Shown here piece after piece: positions 27,457 to 34,908 of a DNA stretch of 37,956 nt (within the stretch, counting starts at the first letter, position 1; every line of letters begins with the position of its first letter). The translations under genes were made by a program, and so were the position numbers. The notes beneath the pieces were generated by a model. The model worked only from the letters and a program-made list of their open reading frames with translations, had not been told where the DNA came from and searched no databases. The stretch covers positions 1-37,956 of the forward strand of contig NZ_JAAKZV010000054.1 of NCBI RefSeq assembly GCF_011044975.1. The letters are read 5' to 3'. The DNA is from Streptomyces coryli (lineage in GTDB: Bacteria; Actinomycetota; Actinomycetes; Streptomycetales; Streptomycetaceae).

Positions 27457-27473
27457 TTTTGCTTGTTGACAAG
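27457..27473. promoter_or_regulatory. Candidate ROK operator (module B)
   Basis: TTTTGCTTGTTGACAAG. The first 11 bases equal the core of the module A operator; CTTGT-TG-ACAAG (27462-27473) is a 5-bp inverted repeat. It overlaps the -35 box of the rightward promoter and lies in the single gap between the two divergent operons, so it could control both. CCGCTT at 27453-27458 and AAGCGG at 27500-27505 form a further outer inverted repeat. Confidence 0.65.
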
Positions 27474-27493
27474 ACATAAGTCTGAGATACCTT
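27466..27493 (+). promoter_or_regulatory. Promoter of the rightward module B operon
   Basis: -35 TTGACA (27466-27471, perfect consensus), 16-base spacer, -10 TACCTT (27488-27493). The start of transcription would be near 27500, giving a leader of about 39 bases with CGGAG before the GTG at 27539. Confidence 0.65.
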
Positions 27494-27538
27494 CAACACA
27501 AGCGGTTTACCTGCACCCACTTCTCCCGGAGTCACCAC

Positions 27539-28585
27539 GTGGAACGCGTCGTCCAGTTCACCGGCCCCCGCCAGGTCGAAGTCGCCGAGCACGAGAGCAG
27601 CGCGCTGCCCCCGGGACACCTGCGCGTACGCACCCGCTACTCCGGCATCTCGGCGGGCACCGAGCTCACCGCCTACCGCGGCACGAACCCGTATCTGACC
27701 CGCACCTGGGATGCGGACGCGCGGCTGTTCCGCGAGGGTGCGGCGGGCATGGAGTACCCGGTCGCGGGCTGGGGTTACTCCGAGGTCGGCGAGGTGCTCG
27801 AGGTCTCCCCCGAGCTCGCGGACACCCCCGGCATGCCCAAGGCGGGCGACCTGGTCTGGGGCATCTGGGGCCACCGCAGCGAGGGCATCGTCCCGGCGGA
27901 GCGCATGCTCGGCCACACCCTCCCGGAGGGCCTGGAGCCGCTCGCCGGCGCCTTCGCCCGGGTCGGCGCGATCGCATACAACGCCGTGCTCGCCGCGGGC
28001 ATCAATCTGGGCGAGGACGTCGCCGTCTTCGGCCAGGGCGTCATCGGCCTGCTCACCACCCGCCTCGCCCAGCTCAGCGGCGCCACCGTGACCGCCGTCG
28101 ACGCGCTCGACGGCCGGCTGGAGTGGGCCCGCAAGTACGGCGCCGAGCACACCCTCAACGCCCGTACCGACGCGGTCGCCGAGCGGATACGGGAAGCCAC
28201 CGGCGGCCGCGGCGCCGACACCGCCATCGAGATCAGCGGCGTCTATCCCGCCCTGCACGAGGCGCTGCGCTCGGTCACGGCCGACGGCCGCGTGGTCGCC
28301 TCCGGCTTCTACCAGGGCGACGCGACGGGCCTGCGGCTCGGCGACGAGTTCCACCACAACCGGGTGCAGCTCATCTGCTCCCAGATCGGCGGCGTGCCAC
28401 CGCACTTGGCGGGCCGCTGGACCGTCGAGCGGCTGCAGCGCACCTTCCTCGCGCTCGCCGCCGCCGGAAAGGTCGACGTCACATCGCTGGTCAGCCACGT
28501 GGTGCCGGTGGAAGAGGCGGCGGACGCCTACGTACTGCTGGACGAGCGGCCCGCGGACGCGCTGCAGATCGTCCTGGAATTCTGA
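27539..28585 (+). CDS. MDR-family (zinc-type) sugar dehydrogenase-like protein
   Basis: 348 aa. Medium-chain dehydrogenase/reductase with a GroES-like N-terminal half and a Rossmann half (FGQGVIGLLTTRLAQLSGATVTAVD near 163-190). The usual catalytic zinc Cys (GICGTD-type) is replaced: the block reads GISAGTE at 36-42. The GHE motif and the four-Cys structural zinc loop are also absent. It may therefore work without zinc, or bind it in another way, as in some BchC/sorbitol-dehydrogenase-like relatives. GTG 27539 follows CGGAG. First gene of the rightward operon with isomerase and glycosidases, so the substrate is probably a sugar or keto-sugar. Confidence 0.88.
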   Translation: MERVVQFTGPRQVEVAEHESSALPPGHLRVRTRYSGISAGTELTAYRGTNPYLTRTWDADARLFREGAAGMEYPVAGWGYSEVGEVLEVSPELADTPGMPKAGDLVWGIWGHRSEGIVPAERMLGHTLPEGLEPLAGAFARVGAIAYNAVLAAGINLGEDVAVFGQGVIGLLTTRLAQLSGATVTAVDALDGRLEWARKYGAEHTLNARTDAVAERIREATGGRGADTAIEISGVYPALHEALRSVTADGRVVASGFYQGDATGLRLGDEFHHNRVQLICSQIGGVPPHLAGRWTVERLQRTFLALAAAGKVDVTSLVSHVVPVEEAADAYVLLDERPADALQIVLEF

Positions 28586-28620
28586 CCACGCACCCAACGG
28601 GAAAGGCGTTCCGTACCACC

Positions 28621-29421
28621 ATGCTCAAGACCGCTGCCCAGGAACAGCTGCTGCCCGGCGAGACCCTCCAGCAGAGGTGGGAGTTCGCGCAGGCCGCCGG
28701 CTATGACGGCATCGAGCTGCGCGCCAAGGGCGACTTCCACTTCCGCGGCCGGCTGCCGGAGCTGAAGCAGGCGCTCGCGGACGGCGTCGTGATGCCGACC
28801 GTATGCGTCGAGATGCTGCACTTCTTCGGCGCCTTCGACGACGAGCTGCGGCGCGACGCGATCGAGCAGCTGAAGTCGCAGCTGTCGGTGATCGCCGAGA
28901 TCGGCGGACTCGGCGCCCAGACCCCGGCGTCGTACGGGATGTTCTCCCGCCGGCTGCCGCCGTTCGAGCCGCCCCGCGGCGAGGCCGAGGACCGCGAGGT
29001 GCTCCTCGCCGGGCTGACCGAACTCGGCGAGCACGCGAAGCGCGAGGGCGTGACGCTGTACCTGGAGCCGCTGAACCGCTACGAGGACCACATGGTCAAC
29101 CGCCTCGACCAGGCAGCCGACTTGATCCGCACCGTCGGCCTGGACTCGGTGAAGATCGGCATCGACAGCTACCACATGAACATCGAGGAGGCGGACCCGG
29201 CGGCGGCGATCCTGGCGCAGGCGCCCTGGATCGGCCACGCCCAGGTCTCCGACTCCAACCGCTTCCAGCCCGGCGCCGGCCACCTCGACTGGCAGGCCTG
29301 GATCGGCGCCCTCAAGGCCGCGGGCTACGACGGCTGGCTCGCCGCCGAATGCCGGCTGACCGGCGACCCGGCAGACGCCGTCCGCTCGGTCCCGGCGTTC
29401 CTGCGGAGGATGGGCGCGTGA
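28621..29421 (+). CDS. TIM-barrel sugar isomerase/epimerase
   Basis: 266 aa, the normal size of the xylose-isomerase-like TIM-barrel family (IolE/IolI, tagatose epimerase, hydroxypyruvate isomerase). The metal site is visible: E149 (YLEPLNRYEDH), D182 and H185 (GIDSYHMN), H206 (GHAQVSD) and E243 (AAECRL). It likely isomerises or epimerises a keto-sugar, next to an MDR and a Gfo/Idh oxidoreductase of the same cluster. ATG 28621 is the first plausible start; a purine-rich GGGAAAGG lies rather far upstream. The next gene starts within its stop (GTGA). Confidence 0.92.
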   Translation: MLKTAAQEQLLPGETLQQRWEFAQAAGYDGIELRAKGDFHFRGRLPELKQALADGVVMPTVCVEMLHFFGAFDDELRRDAIEQLKSQLSVIAEIGGLGAQTPASYGMFSRRLPPFEPPRGEAEDREVLLAGLTELGEHAKREGVTLYLEPLNRYEDHMVNRLDQAADLIRTVGLDSVKIGIDSYHMNIEEADPAAAILAQAPWIGHAQVSDSNRFQPGAGHLDWQAWIGALKAAGYDGWLAAECRLTGDPADAVRSVPAFLRRMGA

Positions 29422-30761
29422 CGGCACTCCTGCACTCCCTGGCCCTCCCGCTCACCCCCGCGGAGACCGACCGGCTGCGCCGCCACGCCGCGGCGGTGCT
29501 GCTGGGGAACTGGACGGGCGCGGCCACGGTCCCCTCCCGCACCCTCTACCCGCACCAGTGGAGCTGGGACTCGGCCTTCATCGCCATCGGCCTGCGGCAC
29601 CTGTCGGTACGCCGGGCGCAGCGCGAACTGGAGACGCTGCTGGGCGCGCAGTGGGGCGACGGCCGCCTCCCGCACATCGTCTTCAACCCGGCGGTGCCGC
29701 GCGACGCGTACTTCCCCAGCACCGACTTCTGGCGCTCCTCGACCGCGGGCGCCGCGGCCGGCGCACCGGCGCGGACGGAGACCTCCGGCATCGTCCAGCC
29801 GCCGGTGCACGCGCTCGCCGCCTGGCTGGTGCACCAGGCGGACCCGGCGGCCTCCGAACGCCGCGGCTTCCTGCGCCGCGCCTACCCGCGGCTCGCGGCC
29901 TGGCACGACTACCTCACCGGCAGCCGCGACCTCGGCGGCGCGGGCCTGACGGCGAACGTCCATCCGTGGGAGCCCGGCATGGACAACAGCCCCTGCTGGG
30001 ACGGCCCGCTGGCCCGCGTAGAGCCCGCCCCGCCGGATTCGTTCCGGCGCGCCGACCTGGTCCACGGCGACCCCGCCGACCGCCCGACGGACCTCGATTA
30101 CGGCCGCTACGTGAAGCTCGCCGCCGACTACCGCGACCGCGGCTACGCCGACACCGGCCACGCCTTCGCGGTCGAGGACCCGGCCGCGAACGCGCTGCTG
30201 ATCGCCTCCGAGTACGCCCTCGCCGAGATCGCGGCGGCGGCCGGCGCCGACCCGGCACCGCACTGGCACCGGGCCGACCGGCTGACGTCCGCGCTGGTCG
30301 ACCGCCTGTGGGACGCGGAGGGCGGCATCTTCCGCTGCCGCGACCTGATCTCCGGTGAACTGATCGACGAACGCAGCGTGTCGGGCCTGCTCCCGCTGAT
30401 CGTCCCCGGCCTCCCGGGCCGGGTGGTGGAGGGCCTGCTGGCGACGCTGTCCGGCGACCACTTCCGGCTCGGCGAGCTGCCGCTGGTCGCCTCGTACGAC
30501 CTGAAGGGCCGATCCTTCGACCCGGCGCGCTACTGGCGCGGCCCGGCGTGGTTCAACACGGCGTGGCTGATCGAGCGGGGCCTGCGGCTGCACGGTGCGG
30601 AGGACCGGGCGGACGCGCTGCGCGCGGCGGTGCTGGCGTGGGCGGGGCGGTCGGGCTTCGCGGAGTATGTGGACCCGTTCACCGGGAAGGCGCGCGGGAC
30701 GCGGGACTTCAGCTGGACGGCGGCGCTGGCGCTGGATCTGGCGGCGGAGACTTCCCGATGA
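29418..30761 (+). CDS. GH63-like (MGH1-like) glycoside hydrolase, module B
   Basis: 447 aa, cytosolic. Same blocks as the copy at 18708: WSWDSAF (D51), WEPGMDNSPCWD (W184-D189), YWRGPAWFNTAWL, GFAEYVDPFTG (E416) and DFSWTAAL, so the likely catalytic pair D189/E416 is intact. Nucleotide identity to the other copy is very high in places, for example around the WSWDSAF codons. No TTA codon is present; the leucines that are TTA in module A are CTG or differ here. GTG 29418 overlaps the isomerase stop (GTGA) with GGAGG at 29405-29409. Related enzymes hydrolyse mannosyl- or glucosyl-glycerate, but the substrate here is open. Confidence 0.88.
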   Translation: MTALLHSLALPLTPAETDRLRRHAAAVLLGNWTGAATVPSRTLYPHQWSWDSAFIAIGLRHLSVRRAQRELETLLGAQWGDGRLPHIVFNPAVPRDAYFPSTDFWRSSTAGAAAGAPARTETSGIVQPPVHALAAWLVHQADPAASERRGFLRRAYPRLAAWHDYLTGSRDLGGAGLTANVHPWEPGMDNSPCWDGPLARVEPAPPDSFRRADLVHGDPADRPTDLDYGRYVKLAADYRDRGYADTGHAFAVEDPAANALLIASEYALAEIAAAAGADPAPHWHRADRLTSALVDRLWDAEGGIFRCRDLISGELIDERSVSGLLPLIVPGLPGRVVEGLLATLSGDHFRLGELPLVASYDLKGRSFDPARYWRGPAWFNTAWLIERGLRLHGAEDRADALRAAVLAWAGRSGFAEYVDPFTGKARGTRDFSWTAALALDLAAETSR

Positions 30762-32797
30762 CGGCCGCCGACCGCGTACTCCTGGTGCGGGACGGCACGT
30801 TCGCCGCGCTGACGGCGGGCGGCGGCATCACCGGCCGCCGGGGCACGTCCCCCGACGGCCTTTTCGTGCGCGACGCCAGGCACCTGAGCCGGTGGGAGCT
30901 GACGGTAGACGGCGCGGAGCCCGCAGTGCTGGTGCCGGCGGGCTCCGCGACTCCAGCGACCTGCGTGCTGACACCGGAGGGCGTACGAGACCAGCCGGCG
31001 GGCTACGCCGTCTTCCGCGAACAGGCGGTCGCCTCGGGCTTGTTGCTGGAACGGCTGCGGCTGGTCAGCAACCGCCCGGGCGGGATCACGGCGCGGCTGG
31101 AGCTGACAGTGGACGCGGATTTTGCGGACCAGTTCGAGCTGCGGGCGGATGGGCGTACATACGGCAAGGGGGACGCGGTCCGGACGGCGGAAGTCCGGGC
31201 GGATGGAGTCGAGTTCAGCTATCGGCGGGGCGAGTGGTACTCCCGTACGAACATGACCGCCGCACCGGCACCGGATGAGGTGACGACGGAGGGCACGGCC
31301 CACCGCCTGGTCTGGGAACTGGCGCTACCCGCACACGGCAGCACGGAGCTGGCGCTACGGGTGGAGGCCCGCCCGGACGGCGGCGGGGAGCCGTCGAAGG
31401 CGGCCACTCCGGGTGAGGCGGCAGCCGAACTGTCCGCTGACACCATGGCGTTCACGGGGAGAGCGGGGCAAGCCACGCCAAACCCAGCCCGACCGGCCGA
31501 TCCAGGCCAAGCCACGCCAAACCCAGCCCGGCCGGCGCTTGAGGCCATCCGCGCGGAGCGCGGATTCGGCGACGCACAGCGCAACGCGCTATCGCACGCC
31601 TGCGCGCAAGGACTCACCGACCTGGCGACCCTCCGTATACCCGCCACCGGCCCCAAGGGCGAACCCCTCAAACCCCCCGCCGCCGGCATCCCCTGGTTCC
31701 TCACCCTCTTCGGCCGCGACTCCCTCCTGTCCTCCCTCTTCGCCCTCCCGTACCGCCCCGAACTGGCCGAACACACCCTCCTCACCCTCGCCGCCACCCA
31801 AGGCACCACCTACGACCCCTTCCGCGGCGAACAGCCAGGCCGCATCGTGCACGAGATCCGGCACGGCGAGCTCGCCCGCTTCCGCCAGGTCCCATACGGC
31901 CGTTACTACGGCTCCGTTGACGCGACGCCGCTCTTCCTGGTGCTGCTGCACGAGCACCGGGACCTCGCCAAGCGGCTGGAGCCGCAGGCCCGCGCCGCCA
32001 TCGACTGGATGTTCAAGGACGGTGGCCTGGCCGAACACGGCTGGCTCGTCTACGACCCCGACCCGAACGGCCTGGTCAACCAGAACTGGAAGGACTCCGA
32101 AGGCGCCATCTGCTTCGCCGACGGCACCCAGGCAGCCGGCCCGATCGCCGTGGCCGAGGCACAGGGATACGCATACGACGCCCTCGCCCGCACGGCCCAA
32201 CTGGCCCGCGAGGTCTGGCAGGACACGGCATGCGCCGACCGCCTCGACACCGCGGCGGCGGACCTGCGCACCCGCTTCGTACGGGACTTCTGGCTGCCGG
32301 AAGCGGACTTCCCCGCACTGGCCCTGGACGGTACGGGCCGCAAAGCCGACGCCCTGGCCTCGGACGCGGGCCATCTGCTGTGGTCCGGCATCCTCGACCA
32401 GGCGCGCGGCGAGCGCGTCGGCCGCCGCCTCCTGCGGGACGACTTCTTCACCGGCTGGGCCATCCGCACGCTGGCGGCGGAACAGACCCCGTACCACCCG
32501 CTGTCGTACCACCGGGGCAGCTGCTGGCCGCACGACAATGCGGTGATCGCGCTCGGCCTGGCCCGCTACGGGCTGTACGACGAGCTGCTCACGCTGACCC
32601 GCGGCCTGCTCGACACGGCCGCACACCACGACTGGCGACTGCCGGAGGTCCTCGCCGGCTACAGCCGTACCGACCATCCGGCCCCGGTCCCGTACCCGCA
32701 CGCCTGCTCCCCCCAGGCGTGGGCGGCGGCGACGCCACTGGCGCTGCTCACCGCGCTCACCGGGCGGCCCGCAGACTCCGGGGGCGGCGGGGCCTGA
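30758..32797 (+). CDS. Amylo-alpha-1,6-glucosidase-like glycosidase, module B
   Basis: 679 aa, cytosolic. Debranching-type N-terminal domain (SPDGLFVRDARHLSRWELTVDG, VDADFADQFELRADG) and (alpha/alpha)6 catalytic barrel (PWFLTLFGRD with D321, GRIVHEIRHGELARFRQVPYG, NQNWKDSEGAICF, YHRGSCWPHDNAV). It is 45 residues longer than the module A copy; the extra part is a linker between the domains that holds a 13-residue direct repeat (GQATPNPARP...) from an inserted DNA repeat. Start ATG overlaps the previous stop (ATGA). Last gene of the rightward operon. Confidence 0.88.
   Translation: MTAADRVLLVRDGTFAALTAGGGITGRRGTSPDGLFVRDARHLSRWELTVDGAEPAVLVPAGSATPATCVLTPEGVRDQPAGYAVFREQAVASGLLLERLRLVSNRPGGITARLELTVDADFADQFELRADGRTYGKGDAVRTAEVRADGVEFSYRRGEWYSRTNMTAAPAPDEVTTEGTAHRLVWELALPAHGSTELALRVEARPDGGGEPSKAATPGEAAAELSADTMAFTGRAGQATPNPARPADPGQATPNPARPALEAIRAERGFGDAQRNALSHACAQGLTDLATLRIPATGPKGEPLKPPAAGIPWFLTLFGRDSLLSSLFALPYRPELAEHTLLTLAATQGTTYDPFRGEQPGRIVHEIRHGELARFRQVPYGRYYGSVDATPLFLVLLHEHRDLAKRLEPQARAAIDWMFKDGGLAEHGWLVYDPDPNGLVNQNWKDSEGAICFADGTQAAGPIAVAEAQGYAYDALARTAQLAREVWQDTACADRLDTAAADLRTRFVRDFWLPEADFPALALDGTGRKADALASDAGHLLWSGILDQARGERVGRRLLRDDFFTGWAIRTLAAEQTPYHPLSYHRGSCWPHDNAVIALGLARYGLYDELLTLTRGLLDTAAHHDWRLPEVLAGYSRTDHPAPVPYPHACSPQAWAAATPLALLTALTGRPADSGGGGA
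31469..31550 (+). repeat. Streptomyces-type repeat inserted in a coding region, partly doubled
   Basis: Two copies of a 23-base unit starting CAAGCCACGCCAAACC at 31469-31491 and 31508-31530, exactly 39 bases (13 codons) apart, so the frame is kept. The second copy runs on into GGCCGGCGCTTGAGGCC. From memory, AAACCCAGCCCG...GGCGCTTGAGG is the start of a repeat usually found between Streptomyces genes. The module A paralogue lacks it. Confidence 0.7.
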
Positions 32798-32822
32798 CAC
32801 CCGCCGTCCCCGGTGCGAACCG

Positions 32823-33953
32823 TCAGCCGCCGGAGGTGTCCAGCTCCGCGTCCGCGCCCACCGAGGCGCATTCGTACGGGTCGTTGAGCCAGCCGTCCGG
32901 GAGGACGACGCGGCCGCGGCCCGCGGCCGTGCGCCCGCGCGGGCCGTCCGCGTCGTCGGGCCAGGGCTGGTCCAGGTCGAGCTCGCCGAGGAGGTCGTCC
33001 ATCTCAGCCAGGGAGCCCGCCATCGCCAGGCGGTGGCGGATCTCCTTCCCCACCGAGAAGCCCTTGGTGTACCAGGGCACGTGCTTGCGGAAGTCGATGA
33101 CGCCGCGGGTCTCGTCGCCGATCCACTCGCCGAGGAGTTCGGCGTGCCGGCGCATGACGACGGCGACCTCCTTCATCGTCGGCCGCGCATAGGTACCCGT
33201 GCCCTCGAAGGCGGCCACCAGGTCGGCGAAAAGCCAGGGCCGGCCCAGGCAGCCGCGGCCGACGACGATGCCGTCGCAGCCGGTGCGGCGGACCATCTCC
33301 AGCGCGTCGTCGGCCGACCAGATGTCACCGTTGCCGAGCACCGGGATCTCCGGGACGTGCTCCTTGAGCCGCGCGATCGCGTCCCAGTCGGCCGTACCGC
33401 CGTAATGCTCGGCTGCTGTGCGGCCGTGCAGGGCGATCGCGGTCACGCCCTCCTCGACGGCGATCCGGCCGGCGTCGAGGTAGGTGATGTGATCGTCGTC
33501 GATGCCCTTGCGCATCTTCATCGTGACCGGGAGGTCGCCGGCGTTGCGCACGGCCTCACGCAGGATGCTTCGCAGCAGATTGCGCTTGTACGGGAGGGCC
33601 GAGCCGCCGCCCTTCCGCGTCACCTTCGGGACCGGGCAGCCGAAGTTCAGGTCGATGTGGTCGGCCAGGTCCTCTTCCGCGATCATGCGGGCGGCGCGGC
33701 CCGTATACACCGGGTCCACTCCGTAAAGCTGGATCGAGCGCGGCTTCTCCGAGCCGTCGAAGTGGACGAGCCGCATCGTCTTCGGGTCCCGCTCCACCAG
33801 CGCCCGGGTGGTGATCATCTCGCTGACGAAGAGGCCCTTGCCGCCGCTGAACTCCCGGCACAGGGTCCGGAAGGGCGCATTGGTGATGCCCGCCATGGGC
33901 GCGAGGACGACGGGCGGCTGCACGGCGTGCGGGCCGATCTGGAGCGACGACAT
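32823..33953 (-). CDS. dusB: tRNA-dihydrouridine synthase DusB
   Basis: 376 aa. FMN-dependent TIM-barrel enzyme that reduces uridines in the tRNA D-loop. Motifs: LAPMAGITNAPFR at 17-29, IQLYG, LNFGCPVPKV with catalytic C106, MKMRKGIDD, ALHGRTAAEHYGG and GNGDIWSADDA, VGRGCLGRPW. ATG 33953 gives the usual DusB N-terminus (MSSLQIGPHAV). A GTG at 33971 would add six residues and overlaps the upstream regulator's stop by four bases (GTGA), so it is a real alternative. Convergent with the glycosidase operon at 25 bases. Confidence 0.95.
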   Translation of the reverse strand: MSSLQIGPHAVQPPVVLAPMAGITNAPFRTLCREFSGGKGLFVSEMITTRALVERDPKTMRLVHFDGSEKPRSIQLYGVDPVYTGRAARMIAEEDLADHIDLNFGCPVPKVTRKGGGSALPYKRNLLRSILREAVRNAGDLPVTMKMRKGIDDDHITYLDAGRIAVEEGVTAIALHGRTAAEHYGGTADWDAIARLKEHVPEIPVLGNGDIWSADDALEMVRRTGCDGIVVGRGCLGRPWLFADLVAAFEGTGTYARPTMKEVAVVMRRHAELLGEWIGDETRGVIDFRKHVPWYTKGFSVGKEIRHRLAMAGSLAEMDDLLGELDLDQPWPDDADGPRGRTAAGRGRVVLPDGWLNDPYECASVGADAELDTSGG

Positions 33954-33967
33954 CAGACCATTGTCGC

Positions 33968-34819
33968 TCACGCCGCCACCAGATCCGCAGTCGCGATCTT
34001 GTGCAGCTCCCGCAGCCGGCCTTCGGTGGCCTCGTCGGCGGGGGTGTACGTGGTGAGCTTCGGGCCCTGGCGCGGGCCCAGCCACAGCTGGGTGAAGTCC
34101 ATCGTCAGCAGGCCCACCCGCGGGTTGAGGTAGCGCTTCGTGTGGTTCTCCGGCTGCAGCACGTCATGCCGCTCCCAGAACTCGCAGAACTCGGGCGAGG
34201 CCTCCTGCAGCCGCTTGACCAGCGCCTTCCACGGGGCCTCCGCCAGATGCTCGGCCATGGTGGCGCGGAATTTCGCCGCCATCAGCGGCAGCACCTGCTC
34301 GCGGTCGACGACCGCCTCCCGCCATGCCGGGTCGGTGAAGACGAGCCACAGGATGTTGCGGTCCTCCTCCGGCAGCGCGTCCAGGTCGCCGACCAGGCGG
34401 CCGTAGGTGCTGTTGTACGCGAGGACGTCGTACCGGCTGTTGTGCACCGCCGCCGGATACGGCTCCAGCTGCGCCAGCATCGTGGTGAGCGCCGGCGAGA
34501 TCGCCGGGCAGTCGGCGCGCGGGCTCGGGTCGGGGACGCCCGCGAGGACGAAGAGGTGGGCCCGCTCGGGACGGTCCAGCATCAGCGCGCGGGCGATGGA
34601 GTCGGCGACCTGCGCGGAGATCTGGATGTCGCGGGCCTGCTCCAGCCACGTGTACCAGGTCACCCCGACCGCGGCGAGCGCCGCGACCTCCTCGCGGCGC
34701 AGGCCAGGGGTGCGGCGCCGGCGGCCCGGCGGGAGCCCCACCTGCTCGGGCGTGATGCGCTCGCGGCGGGTGCGGAGGAAGTCGGCGAGCTCGCGGCGGG
34801 CGACGGCACTCGTGGTCAT
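33968..34819 (-). CDS. MmyB-like XRE-family transcriptional regulator
   Basis: 283 aa from ATG 34819. N-terminal HTH (about 5-75; ELADFLRTRRERITP, RRTPGLRREEVAALAAVGVTWYTWLEQAR) and C-terminal MmyB-type ligand-binding domain (SRYDVLAYNSTYGRLVGD, NILWLVFTDPAWREAV, WERHDV, KRYLNPRVGLLTMDFTQLWL). Such proteins usually sit next to, and control, a divergent exporter or reductase; here that is the MFS gene at 34909. An ATG six codons upstream (34837) is also possible. Its stop overlaps the possible GTG start of dusB. Confidence 0.92.
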   Translation of the reverse strand: MTTSAVARRELADFLRTRRERITPEQVGLPPGRRRRTPGLRREEVAALAAVGVTWYTWLEQARDIQISAQVADSIARALMLDRPERAHLFVLAGVPDPSPRADCPAISPALTTMLAQLEPYPAAVHNSRYDVLAYNSTYGRLVGDLDALPEEDRNILWLVFTDPAWREAVVDREQVLPLMAAKFRATMAEHLAEAPWKALVKRLQEASPEFCEFWERHDVLQPENHTKRYLNPRVGLLTMDFTQLWLGPRQGPKLTTYTPADEATEGRLRELHKIATADLVAA

Positions 34820-34848
34820 GCTCCCAGGCTGCCGCATGGCGCATCCGA

Positions 34849-34877
34849 TTGCCAGGTGGTTCTGATACCTGGATAAA
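34849..34877 (+). promoter_or_regulatory. Promoter with operator for the MFS exporter
   Basis: -35 TTGCCA (34849-34854), 17-base spacer, -10 GATAAA (34872-34877). A perfect inverted repeat CCAGGT-N9-ACCTGG (34852-34872) spans the spacer. Inference: it is bound by the divergent MmyB-like regulator, whose start lies 30 bases away, and it could also control that gene. Confidence 0.6.
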
Positions 34878-34908
34878 CGGTCTCTGGTACCCCTCTGAGA
34901 AGCGGCGC

